Shown here one piece after another: positions 36,911 through 44,917 of a DNA stretch of 64,000 nucleotides. How positions within the stretch are numbered: position 1 is the stretch's first letter; each line of letters opens with the position of its first letter. The DNA is from [Clostridium] aminophilum DSM 10710 (lineage in GTDB: Bacteria; Bacillota; Clostridia; Lachnospirales; Lachnospiraceae). Position numbers and translations under genes: made by a program. The DNA is taken from the NCBI RefSeq assembly GCF_000711825.1, contig NZ_JONJ01000008.1, forward strand, positions 62,001 through 126,000. The letters run 5' to 3'. The notes under the pieces are model-generated. The model saw nothing but the letters and a program-made list of their open reading frames with translations. It was not told the origin of the DNA and ran no database searches.

Positions 36911-36922
36911 TCGTATAAATTC

Positions 36923-36955
36923 AGCTCCTGTCCGGGAATGGATGGGAGCTTTTTT
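36923..36955 (+). terminator. Terminator after leuA
   Basis: AGCTCC/GGAGCT (36923-36928 with 36945-36950), an inner TCC/GGA pairing, followed by T5-6. Confidence 0.8.
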
Positions 36956-37208
36956 GTGGTATAGGATATTTCTTCGAAATTCCCCATATCACAAAAAATG
37001 CTTCGCGAGGATGCGCACGCCGCTGAATGAAAAAAGCTCCGCGAGGATGCGCACGCCGCTGAATGAAAAAAGCTCTGCGAGGATGTACATGCCGCTGAGT
37101 GGAAAAAACAATCCGCGAGGATATACACGCCGCTGAATGAAAAAAAGCTCCGCGAGGATGTATATGTCGTTGAGCGGAAAAACGTTCCGCAGGAATGCGC
37201 ACGCGCGG
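36956..37208. repeat. Composite repeat copy 6 expanded into a six-unit tandem array
   Basis: Module A (TATAGGATATTTCTTCGAAATTCC) abuts the leuA terminator. Six tandem copies of module B follow, starting at 36993, 37030, 37066, 37103, 37140 and 37178. Units are 36-38 bases with a poly-A lead and the core GCTCCGCGAGGATGCGCACG; the last unit is degenerate. No spacers separate the units, so it is not CRISPR. Confidence 0.85.
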
Positions 37209-37222
37209 GAGAGAAGAAGAAA

Positions 37223-37244
37223 CGGGCAGGCGTCAGCCTGCCCG
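37223..37244 (+). promoter_or_regulatory. Hairpin before the binding-protein gene
   Basis: CGGGCAGGC-GTCA-GCCTGCCCG, a perfect 9-bp stem without T-tract, 19 bases before the start codon at 37264. Position suggests an effect on translation or mRNA stability. Confidence 0.5.
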
Positions 37245-37263
37245 ATGGTCAAGGGATGTCAAA

Positions 37264-38592
37264 ATGAGATGGAATAAATGGCTCCGCAGGACCGCTGTTA
37301 TGCTGGGACTTGCGGTGACGATGACTGCAGGATGCGGAAAAAGCGATTCCGGGATGGTGACTGTTCCGGCGAAGGAACAGACGACGGAGAATACCTCGGA
37401 CAAAACCGCCGGAAAGGCGGCGACCGATGGCGCAGGAAGTGCGCAAAGCGACGGGGAAAATGCGGAGAGTTCAGAGACGGCCGAACGTGCCGGGGAAGAA
37501 AACGGAACGTGGGATGAGACTGCGGTTCCGGAGATCCGGGGACTCACCTTTCTTCGGGAGGCGGAGCGAAAATACGCAAGAGGATTCCGGATTTTGTATT
37601 ACCAGGATGCGGCCGGGGCGGAGTATACCAATATTCTCATCCGGAATGGCGTGAATGCCGTTCTGATTCCGGAAGGAGGGAAAAGACCGGATTCTCTTTC
37701 GGCCGGAACCATTGTCCTGAAAAAACCGGTGGACCGGATCTACCTTGCGGCGACGGCGGCCATGTCGCTCTTTGACCGTCTGGACGCGTTAGACCGTATC
37801 GCGTTCAGCGGAACGCGGGCGGAGGGATGGTATGTTGAGAACGCAAAGAAGGCGATGGAAGACGGTACCATCCGGTTTGCGGGAAAATACAGCGCGCCGG
37901 ATTTCGAACAGCTGCTGGCAGACGGATGCAGACTGGCGGTCGAGTCAACCATGATTCTGCACGTGCCGGAAATCCGGGAAAAACTGGAATCGCTCGGCAT
38001 TCCGGTGTTCCTCGACCGGTCAAGTTATGAAGACCATCCGCTTGGCCGAACCGAATGGATCAAGGTCTACGGTGCGCTTCTCGGAAAAGAGGCGGAGGCG
38101 GAGACATTTTTCGCCAGTCAGACGGCACTGCTGGAGGATCTGGGAAGGAAGAAACCGTCTGGAAAGACGGTGGGAATCTTCTATATCAATTCGCTCGGAG
38201 AGGCCGTGGTGCGCAGCGCGGAAGACTATTCGGCGGAGATGATCCGGCTTGCCGGCGGAACCTATGCATTTGAGAATCTGAAGAATCCGAATCCGGGAAA
38301 TCATATGGGATCGGTGCATCTGTCGATGGAAGAATTTTATTCCGGGGCGAAGGATGCGGATTATCTGATTTACAACGCGACGATTGAAGATGCACCCGCA
38401 TCGCTCAGGGAGCTTACCGAAAAGAATCCGCTCTTTGGGGATTTTAAAGCGGTCAAAGAAGGACGGGTTTACTGCGCAGACGGGTATTTCTATCAGGCGA
38501 CGGATCAGATTGCACGGTTTATGAAAGATGTTCACACGATTCTTTCGGGCGGTGATGAGAGTGATATGCTGTTCCTGAAGAAGCTTTCGTAA
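37264..38592 (+). CDS. ABC transporter substrate-binding lipoprotein (iron/cobalamin type)
   Basis: An extracellular binding lipoprotein of the FecB/BtuF class (PeriBP_2), 442 residues, for iron-siderophore, haem or cobalamin uptake. The N-terminus MRWNKWLRR leads to the lipobox TAGC. An Asp/Ala/Glu/Gly-rich tether of about 65 residues follows, then the bilobal domain beginning near RGFRILYYQDAAG. Visible family features are VDRIYLAATAAMSLFDRLDALDRI, the connecting helix region after FEQLLADGCRLAVES, and the C-terminal lobe with YNATIEDAPASLRELTEKNPLFGDFKAVKEGRVY in pieces typical for the class. AAGGGA lies 7 bases before ATG 37264. It is followed by a FecCD permease but no ATPase. Confidence 0.85.
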   Translation: MRWNKWLRRTAVMLGLAVTMTAGCGKSDSGMVTVPAKEQTTENTSDKTAGKAATDGAGSAQSDGENAESSETAERAGEENGTWDETAVPEIRGLTFLREAERKYARGFRILYYQDAAGAEYTNILIRNGVNAVLIPEGGKRPDSLSAGTIVLKKPVDRIYLAATAAMSLFDRLDALDRIAFSGTRAEGWYVENAKKAMEDGTIRFAGKYSAPDFEQLLADGCRLAVESTMILHVPEIREKLESLGIPVFLDRSSYEDHPLGRTEWIKVYGALLGKEAEAETFFASQTALLEDLGRKKPSGKTVGIFYINSLGEAVVRSAEDYSAEMIRLAGGTYAFENLKNPNPGNHMGSVHLSMEEFYSGAKDADYLIYNATIEDAPASLRELTEKNPLFGDFKAVKEGRVYCADGYFYQATDQIARFMKDVHTILSGGDESDMLFLKKLS

Positions 38593-38606
38593 GAGGTTTG
38601 CTTAGA

Positions 38607-38687
38607 AGGAATCACAGAAGATTTTTAAAGGAATTACAGAAGATTTTTAAAAGGAACCACAGGGGATTTTTAAAAGGAATCACAGTC
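38607..38687 (+). repeat. Tandem 22-23-nt repeats
   Basis: Units start at 38607, 38629, 38652 and 38675 with the pattern AGGAAYYACAGRRGATTTTTAAA; the last is partial. They fill the gap between the binding protein and permease genes. Each unit carries an AAGGA that could mimic a ribosome site. Confidence 0.85.
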
Positions 38688-38721
38688 GATGAAATCGGAA
38701 TATCCGGGAAAGGAGAAAAGC

Positions 38722-39762
38722 GTGAGTGAGAGAGAACGCCGGTTCCGGCGGTATACGCTGGTGTTTTCGGCTTTGGCGGTATTGCTTTTTGCTGTGTTTC
38801 TCCTGAATCTTTCCATGGGAAGCCAGCGGATCCCGATGCGGGATGCCCTTGAAATTCTTGCGGGAAAAGAGGATCCTTCACTCGAGACCGGGAGAGCGAT
38901 TCTGATGAAGATTCGGCTTCCGCGCATTCTGATGGCACTCATTCTGGGCGGTGCTCTGGCGGTCTCGGGTTTTCTGCTTCAGACATTTTTTGCCAATCCC
39001 ATCGCCGGACCGTTTATTCTCGGGATCTCGTCCGGAGCCAAAATGGCGGTTGCGGTTGTGATGATCACGGTTGTCACCAGATTCCATACCTCATCTTCCG
39101 GAATGCTGGTACTGACGGCATTTTTCGGTGCTCTTGGCGCAACGTCGATGATCCTTCTGCTTTCACAGCGGATCCGGAATATGGCGGCGCTTCTCGTCGC
39201 CGGAATCATGATCGGATATATTTGCTCGGCGATCACGGATTTTCTCGTGACATTTGCGGAAGATTCCCAGGTGGCAAATCTCCGGAACTGGTCGATGGGA
39301 AGCTTTTCCGGGATGGCATGGGAGGATGTACGGACGGCGGGCTGCATCATTGCGGCCGCGTTTCTGGTGGCTTTTTTTTTGTCGAAACCCATGGGGGCAT
39401 ATCAGCTCGGTGAGGCGTATGCGCAGAGTATGGGGGTCAACGTCCGGCTTTTCCGCGCGGCGCTGATCCTGATTTCGAGTCTCCTTTCCGCGGCGGTGAC
39501 GGCTTTTGCCGGACCGATTTCCTTTGTCGGGATCGCGGTGCCGTTCCTTGTGCGGGCGGCCTTCGGGACTGCGAAGCCGCTGATCGTCATTCCGGGATGC
39601 TTTCTGGCCGGAGCGGTTTTTATGGCGCTGTGCGATCTGATCGCAAGGATGGCGCTCTCGCCGATGGAACTGAACATCAGCACGGTGACCGCGATCTTCG
39701 GTGCACCGGTGGTGATCTTTATGATGGTGAGGCACAGACGTGACCGACATCAGGAAGGATGA
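38722..39762 (+). CDS. FecCD-family iron/cobalamin ABC permease
   Basis: An inner-membrane permease of the FecCD/BtuC family, 346 residues from the chosen start, with about 9-10 transmembrane helices. Family motifs are RLPRILMALILGGALAVSG, QTFFANPIAGPFILGISSGA and the coupling-region GPISFVGIAVPFLVR. GTG 38722 is 6 bases from AAAGGAG and preferred; an ATG at 38689 would add 11 residues but lies at the edge of the tandem repeats. With the preceding lipoprotein it forms two of the three parts of an importer. The ATP-binding protein normally third in such operons is missing; the next gene is pgeF, so an ATPase must come from elsewhere. Confidence 0.9.
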   Translation: MSERERRFRRYTLVFSALAVLLFAVFLLNLSMGSQRIPMRDALEILAGKEDPSLETGRAILMKIRLPRILMALILGGALAVSGFLLQTFFANPIAGPFILGISSGAKMAVAVVMITVVTRFHTSSSGMLVLTAFFGALGATSMILLLSQRIRNMAALLVAGIMIGYICSAITDFLVTFAEDSQVANLRNWSMGSFSGMAWEDVRTAGCIIAAAFLVAFFLSKPMGAYQLGEAYAQSMGVNVRLFRAALILISSLLSAAVTAFAGPISFVGIAVPFLVRAAFGTAKPLIVIPGCFLAGAVFMALCDLIARMALSPMELNISTVTAIFGAPVVIFMMVRHRRDRHQEG

Positions 39763-39846
39763 AAGAAGAACCGAAAGGTGATAAGATGGTAGATGGGATT
39801 CCGGCGTGATTCCGGATGAAGAAGACAGAAATACAGGAGTTTTGAT

Positions 39847-40722
39847 ATGAAGTTACATCGACACGGAGAAGACGAAGTTCTCCGGCTGAATCAGGCGATG
39901 AATCCGGACGGAACCGTTTTTCCGTACCTGACCTTTCCGAATCTGGAAAAAACGGGAATGGTCCGTCATCTTTTTACCACGAGAGACGGCGGCGTGAGCG
40001 GAGGAATGTTCCGCTCCCTGAACCTCAGTTTTCTTCGGGGCGATGACGAAGCAGCCGTACAGGAGAACTATCGGCGGATTGCCCGCGTGATGGAGAGTGA
40101 TGTAGAGCATTTTGTGCTGACGGATCAGACGCACACGACGAATGTCCGCCGCGTGACCGGGGATGATGCGGGAAAAGGACTTGTCCGCGAACGCGATTAT
40201 GAGGACGTGGACGGTCTGGTGACCAACGTCCCGGGGCTTGTCCTCGGCGCTTTTTTTGCGGACTGTGTTCCGCTCTTTTTTGTGGACCCGGTGCACCGCG
40301 CCATCGGTCTGTCCCACTCCGGCTGGCGCGGAACCGTGAACCGCATGGGAAAGGTGACCGTTGAAAAAATGATGTCGCTCTACGGTACGGATCCGAAGGA
40401 CCTGATCTGCGCCATCGGCCCGTCTATCTGTCATGAATGCTATGAGGTGGGCGACGATGTGGCCGTGCAGTTCCGGGCGGCATTTCCGGGACGGGAGAAT
40501 GAGGTGCTGAGCCCGGAAGTCCGGAACGGAAGAGAAGTTCCGGGGAAATCCCTGCTCGACCTCTGGCAGGCCAACCGGATCGTGCTGGAAGAAGCGGGAG
40601 TTCTGCCGGAGCATGTCGCATTGACCGATATCTGCACCTGCGAGAATGGAGACGCGCTCTTTTCGCACCGGGCAAGCAACGGGAAACGCGGCAATCTCGG
40701 CGCGTTTATGAAACTGATCTGA
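39847..40722 (+). CDS. pgeF: Peptidoglycan editing factor / YfiH-family multicopper-like protein
   Basis: A 291-residue protein of the YfiH/PgeF (DUF152, formerly polyphenol oxidase laccase-like) family. E. coli PgeF removes wrongly incorporated L-Ser in muropeptides; some homologues act as purine nucleoside phosphorylase/deaminase-like enzymes. Conserved residues are seen in QTHTTNV, GAFFADCVPLFFVDP, the HSGWRGT signature and GPSICHECYEVG. Domain length is normal. Start ATG 39847 has CAGGAG upstream. It follows the FecCD permease gene after 84 bases and precedes a cell-surface modification cluster, with no clear operon link to either. Confidence 0.88.
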   Translation: MKLHRHGEDEVLRLNQAMNPDGTVFPYLTFPNLEKTGMVRHLFTTRDGGVSGGMFRSLNLSFLRGDDEAAVQENYRRIARVMESDVEHFVLTDQTHTTNVRRVTGDDAGKGLVRERDYEDVDGLVTNVPGLVLGAFFADCVPLFFVDPVHRAIGLSHSGWRGTVNRMGKVTVEKMMSLYGTDPKDLICAIGPSICHECYEVGDDVAVQFRAAFPGRENEVLSPEVRNGREVPGKSLLDLWQANRIVLEEAGVLPEHVALTDICTCENGDALFSHRASNGKRGNLGAFMKLI

Positions 40723-40828
40723 TGGATAAAGATGCAGTTTGCGCTTGAGCGCAGATGTTTAAAATTATATGACGGTTCAGATACGAGACCGGAGCGATCC
40801 GGCCTGTGCCTGAGCCCGGGAGATGAAT

Positions 40829-41821
40829 ATGGGAACATTTTACACACCGGAGACACTGGAAAAGATACAGGGAGAGATTTTATCCATTCTGGACGATTTT
40901 CTTGTGATCTGCCGGGAACATCATCTGGAATACTACGGCATTGCGGGAACCGGAATCGGAGCAATCCGCCACGGCGGTTTTATTCCGTGGGATGATGACA
41001 TCGATCTGGCGATGCCGAGAAAAGACTATGAGAAACTTTGCCGTATCGTGAAGAAAGACTACGGTGACCGCTACTATATGCTGAACGCGAAGACCAGCGA
41101 AGAATATCCGCTGATGACGGCAAGACTCTGCAAACGCGGAACCGTCTTTGAGGAGGAAGTCATGAAGGGCGTCCATTGTCCGTTCGGCATCTTCCTGGAT
41201 CTGTATCCGCTCGACAATGTCCCGGACGGGGAGTTTGCCCGCAAAAAGCAGGCGTGGACCGCATGGTTTTTCAGTAAACTTATGATTCTTCGCCGGATTC
41301 CGCGGCCGACACTGGCGCAGAGCGGTCTGAAGGCAAAGCTGATCTATGCGGTCTGCGGCGCGGTGTACCGTCTGATGCTGGCGGCGAATATGTCGCCGGA
41401 ATATCTCCGGAAGCGGTGCGAGGCGGAATGCCGCTGCTATGAGGGGAAGAAGACGAAGAAGATGGCATTTCTCGCGGATACCAATCCGTACTGGAACACC
41501 ATCGACAAAGAGAACCTTTACCCACTGAAGAAGATCCCGTTTGAAGGACGGGAACTGGATTTTCCGGCGAATATCGACGCGATGCTGCGGTTTCAGTATG
41601 GCGATTACATGGTGATGCCGCCGGAGGACAAGCGGAAGACGCACACGCCGTACCGGCTGATATTCTCCGACGGGACCGTCGGGGCGGGACCGGAGATCCC
41701 AAAAGCGGAACACCATGGGGATACGGAAGAAGGGCGCACGTCCGGCACAGGGCTGCCGGAAGCGGGCAGAGAGCAGCAACGGACCGGCGGATTTGATGCA
41801 ACCGGCGGAGGAAGCGTATGA
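40829..41821 (+). CDS. LicD-family phosphotransferase
   Basis: A 330-residue LicD-family protein. Known members transfer phosphocholine or related head groups from a CDP-activated donor to cell-surface glycans or teichoic acids. The family motif GTGIGAIRHGGFIPWDDDIDLAMPR, in the N-terminal third, contains the catalytic acidic cluster. ATG 40829 is 6 bases from GGGAG; another ATG at 40823 is too close. The stop overlaps the next start (ATGA), starting a chain of five overlapping genes: LicD, flippase, aminotransferase, nucleotidyltransferase and DUF2142. The last 40 residues are Gly/Glu/Thr-rich and probably disordered. The presence of a LicC-like enzyme downstream supports the CDP-donor reading. 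Confidence 0.88.
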   Translation: MGTFYTPETLEKIQGEILSILDDFLVICREHHLEYYGIAGTGIGAIRHGGFIPWDDDIDLAMPRKDYEKLCRIVKKDYGDRYYMLNAKTSEEYPLMTARLCKRGTVFEEEVMKGVHCPFGIFLDLYPLDNVPDGEFARKKQAWTAWFFSKLMILRRIPRPTLAQSGLKAKLIYAVCGAVYRLMLAANMSPEYLRKRCEAECRCYEGKKTKKMAFLADTNPYWNTIDKENLYPLKKIPFEGRELDFPANIDAMLRFQYGDYMVMPPEDKRKTHTPYRLIFSDGTVGAGPEIPKAEHHGDTEEGRTSGTGLPEAGREQQRTGGFDATGGGSV

Positions 41822-43113
41822 GCGCGCTGGCAAACCTCCTCATCGGCTCCGATCAGGATCTTGACCGCAGAAACATGACCTGGAATATGCTCGGAAGCTT
41901 TATCTACGCCTTTGCGTCCATGGCGCTCACCATTGCGGTTGTGGCGATCTCCGGTGAAGACGAGGGCGGAATCTTTGCGTTCGCTTTTTCCACCTTCGGA
42001 CAGCATATGTTTATGGCTGCGTACTTCGGAATGCGGCCGTTTCACATTACGGACATCCTGCACCGGTACAGCTTCGGAGAATATCTTCGCCTCCGGATCC
42101 TTACCTGCAGCGGCGCGGCTCTTTTCGGTCTGTTCTATGTGCTGGCGGGCGCAGGGACCTACACCGTTCACAAATGCGCCGTGATCATGCTGATGGTACT
42201 CTATAAGGTGATCGACGGATTTGCGGATGTGTATGAAGCAGAGTTTCAGCGGGACGGGCGGCTCTATCTGACCGGAAAGTCCAATACATTTCGAACCATT
42301 CTGTCGGTGAGCGTGTTTCTCGGAACGCTTCTCGCATTGCGGCAATCCGGGCCCGCGGGACTGACGGGGGCCTGTGCGGCGGCGGTTCTCGCCCAGGCGG
42401 CCGGCGTGGTCCTTCTTGACGGCTCGGTCATCGGCCGGATCGGCAAGGTGACGTGGGACGTGCGGCCTGGAAAGGTGTTCTCGCTGTTTCGGGAGAATCT
42501 GGTCCTGTTTCTCTCGGCGATTCTGGACTTTTACGTGTTTTCCGCGGCGAAATACGCGATTGACGCCAACATGGCGGATCGCTATCAGGCGGTGTTTACG
42601 GCAATCTTCATGCCGACGAATGTCATCAACCTCGTGGCGGGATTCGTCATTCGTCCTTTCGTGACGAAAATGTCGGATGCCTGGAATGCGGACCGCCCGG
42701 AGGACTTCCGGAAGACAGTTCAGAAACTGGCGATGATCATTGCCGGCCTTACCGTCCTTGCCGTGGGCGGAGCGTGGTTCCTGGGCATTCCGGTGCTGTC
42801 GCTTCTGTATCCGAAACTCGGATACATGCTGGCAGACTGCCGCAGCGCCCTGATCGTCATCATTCTCGGCGGCGCGTGCAACGCGTATATCAATCTCTTT
42901 TATTACACGCTTGTGATCATGAACCGGAAGTCGTGCATCTTTGCCGGCTATGTGCTGGCGGCGGTTTTTGCGGTTCTGGTTTCGAATCCGGCAGTCCGCG
43001 CGGCCGGAATCTTCGGCGGCGCGGTGTCGTATCTTCTGCTGATGATACTGCTCGCCGGCTTCTTTATGATCCTGTCGGGTATCTTTTATCTTCGAAGGAG
43101 GAAACCGTTATGA
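41818..43113 (+). CDS. Polysaccharide flippase-like membrane protein
   Basis: An integral membrane protein of 431 residues with about 12 hydrophobic segments, similar in layout to Wzx/MATE-like polysaccharide exporters that flip lipid-linked sugars. The N-terminal segment after LDRRNMTWNMLGSFIYAF and a conserved charged loop near NTFRTI resemble this group. The C-terminus ends in a basic RRRKPL. ATG 41818 overlaps the licD stop by 4 bases, and its own stop overlaps the aminotransferase start by 4 bases, so translation is coupled. Function is assigned by topology and context; the substrate is unknown. Confidence 0.75.
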   Translation: MSALANLLIGSDQDLDRRNMTWNMLGSFIYAFASMALTIAVVAISGEDEGGIFAFAFSTFGQHMFMAAYFGMRPFHITDILHRYSFGEYLRLRILTCSGAALFGLFYVLAGAGTYTVHKCAVIMLMVLYKVIDGFADVYEAEFQRDGRLYLTGKSNTFRTILSVSVFLGTLLALRQSGPAGLTGACAAAVLAQAAGVVLLDGSVIGRIGKVTWDVRPGKVFSLFRENLVLFLSAILDFYVFSAAKYAIDANMADRYQAVFTAIFMPTNVINLVAGFVIRPFVTKMSDAWNADRPEDFRKTVQKLAMIIAGLTVLAVGGAWFLGIPVLSLLYPKLGYMLADCRSALIVIILGGACNAYINLFYYTLVIMNRKSCIFAGYVLAAVFAVLVSNPAVRAAGIFGGAVSYLLLMILLAGFFMILSGIFYLRRRKPL

Positions 43114-44201
43114 TAAATTTCACTGTCGGCCCCGTTCAGTCCGATCCGGAAATCCGTGAGATCGGGCGGGAGGATGTGCCGTATTTCCGCACGCCGGAAT
43201 TTTCCGCGCTGATGAAGGAAAACGAAGAATGGCTCCTGAAACTTGCCAATGCGCCGGCGGACAGCCGCGTGGTCTTTTTGACCGGTTCCGGATCCGCCGC
43301 CATGGAATGCGCGGTCATGAATCTGTTTGGACCGCAGGATAAGCTGATCGTCATCAACGGAGGAAGTTTTGGCGCCCGTTTTGCAAAGATCTGCGATATT
43401 CACAAGATTCCGCACGATGAGATCCGGCCGGAGTTCGGCTGCGGCGTGACGGAAGACGACCTTGCCGCTTTTGCCGGAAAGGGATATACGGGTCTTCTGG
43501 TCAATGCCGGCGAGACGAGCACCGGAGTTCTCTACGACGTGGAGATGATCGGACGTTTCTGCAGAGAACAGGGGCTGATTCTGGTGGTGGACGCCGTCAG
43601 CAGTTTTATCGCGGATGAGATGCAGATGGAGCAGTGGGGCGTGGATCTGGTTCTCACCGGCTCCCAGAAGGCACTGGCGCTGCCGCCGGGCATTTCCCTT
43701 CTCATGATGGGACCGCGGGCGATCCGCCGCGCGATGGAGCATGAGACGGAATCCCTTTACTTCGACGTGAAGGATTATCTGAAAAACGGAGAGCGCGGCC
43801 AGACGCCGTTTACTCCGGCCGTCGCCATTTTGATCCAGCTTCACCGCCGTCTGGAAAAGATTTTTGAGGAAGGCGTGGAAAAAGAGAGGGCCCGGGTCCG
43901 GGATCTGGCTGCCGATTTCCGGGAGAAAATCAAAGATCTTCCGCTGGAGGTTCTGACGAAATGTCCGAGCAATGCGGTGACTTCGCTTCATCCGACCGGA
44001 ACAAGAGCCGACGGAACGCCGGTAAAGGCGACGGAGATTTTCTCGGTGCTGAAGGACGAGTACGGAATCTGGATCTGCCCGAGCGGCGGCGATCTCGCGG
44101 ATTATATGTTCCGTGTCGGCCATATCGGGTATCTGACGACCGAAGACAATGACAGACTGATCGGGGCATTCCGCGATCTGATGAGGAGGGGAATCCTGTG
44201 A
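43110..44201 (+). CDS. Class V aminotransferase (PhnW/alanine-glyoxylate-like)
   Basis: A PLP-dependent class V (fold type I) aminotransferase of 363 residues. The cofactor lysine is in TGSQKALALPPG; the aspartate that holds the pyridine ring is in LVVDAVSSFIADE; the phosphate-binding GSGSAAME motif is near residue 57. It is closest in type to 2-aminoethylphosphonate:pyruvate aminotransferase (PhnW) and alanine-glyoxylate aminotransferase. Start ATG 43110 follows AAGGAGG and overlaps the flippase stop. It overlaps the next gene, a LicC/PntC-like cytidylyltransferase, by 4 bases. Such a pair is known in aminoethylphosphonate pathways, so a role in making an amino head group for LicD is a reasonable inference, but pepM and ppd are not in the window. 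Confidence 0.85.
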   Translation: MINFTVGPVQSDPEIREIGREDVPYFRTPEFSALMKENEEWLLKLANAPADSRVVFLTGSGSAAMECAVMNLFGPQDKLIVINGGSFGARFAKICDIHKIPHDEIRPEFGCGVTEDDLAAFAGKGYTGLLVNAGETSTGVLYDVEMIGRFCREQGLILVVDAVSSFIADEMQMEQWGVDLVLTGSQKALALPPGISLLMMGPRAIRRAMEHETESLYFDVKDYLKNGERGQTPFTPAVAILIQLHRRLEKIFEEGVEKERARVRDLAADFREKIKDLPLEVLTKCPSNAVTSLHPTGTRADGTPVKATEIFSVLKDEYGIWICPSGGDLADYMFRVGHIGYLTTEDNDRLIGAFRDLMRRGIL

Positions 44202-44917
44202 AAGCATTTATTCTCGCGGCAGGCCGCGGAACCCGGATTTCAAGATATTTATCCGGAAAACCGAAATGTACCGTCGATATCGGCGGAATCCCGCTGATCC
44301 GCTATACGGTGGATCTTTTGAAGTCCAAGGGCGTGACGGAGATCGCGCTGGCGCTGGGATACAATCAGCAGGCGATCCGGGATGTCCTGGAGGGAACCGG
44401 CGTAAAATTCTACGTCAACCCGTTTTATGATGTGACGAACAGTATTGCGTCCGCCTGGTTTGCGAAGGACTTCCTTCAGGGCGATGACATGCTGATCATG
44501 AACGGCGACGTCTACCTGGACGAGACACTCCTGGATCTCCTTCTGGCAGAGAAGAAGCGCCCGGTGATGTTTGCGGACGGAAGCCGGAAAGAAACGGCGG
44601 ATTACAAATTCTATTATCCGCAGGGAAGGCTGCTGAAATACGGGAAAGAACTCGAGGGCGATGACATCACGGGAGAGTATATCGGGCTCGGCCTTTTTGC
44701 CAAAGACTTCATGCCGCATTTCGTGGACCGGATGGAAGAGATGATCGCCCGTCAGGAACACGGTGTCTGGTGGGAAAATGTTGTCTACAGCATGACGGAG
44801 GAAGACAGCATTCACGTCACAGACGTCAAGGGAAACTTCTGGGCGGAAGTCGATTACATTGAAGATTACGACCGGATCCTGAAACATCGGGGAGTCGGGC
44901 GAAGAGAGATGGAATGA
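44198..44917 (+). CDS. LicC/PntC-like nucleotidyltransferase
   Basis: A sugar-phosphate-type NTP transferase of 239 residues. Related proteins make CDP-choline (LicC) or CDP-aminoethylphosphonate (PntC). The N-terminal signature AAGRGTRISRYLSGKPKC includes the nucleotide-binding loop and a lysine typical of the cytidylyl subgroup. MNGDVYLDETLL carries the metal-binding aspartate, and the C-terminal FWAEVDYIEDYD has the second. The start is GTG at 44198 overlapping the aminotransferase stop, with GAGGAGG about 10 bases upstream. It sits in the same coupled chain as licD, supporting an activated head-group pathway. No choline kinase (licA) or choline transporter (licB) gene is nearby. Confidence 0.85.
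   Translation: MKAFILAAGRGTRISRYLSGKPKCTVDIGGIPLIRYTVDLLKSKGVTEIALALGYNQQAIRDVLEGTGVKFYVNPFYDVTNSIASAWFAKDFLQGDDMLIMNGDVYLDETLLDLLLAEKKRPVMFADGSRKETADYKFYYPQGRLLKYGKELEGDDITGEYIGLGLFAKDFMPHFVDRMEEMIARQEHGVWWENVVYSMTEEDSIHVTDVKGNFWAEVDYIEDYDRILKHRGVGRREME

Noticed and set aside
36993-37208. CRISPR-like array of 36-38-nt units
   Set aside because: Units are directly adjacent without spacers, they vary in sequence, and no cas genes are present; the same core occurs singly elsewhere in the window.
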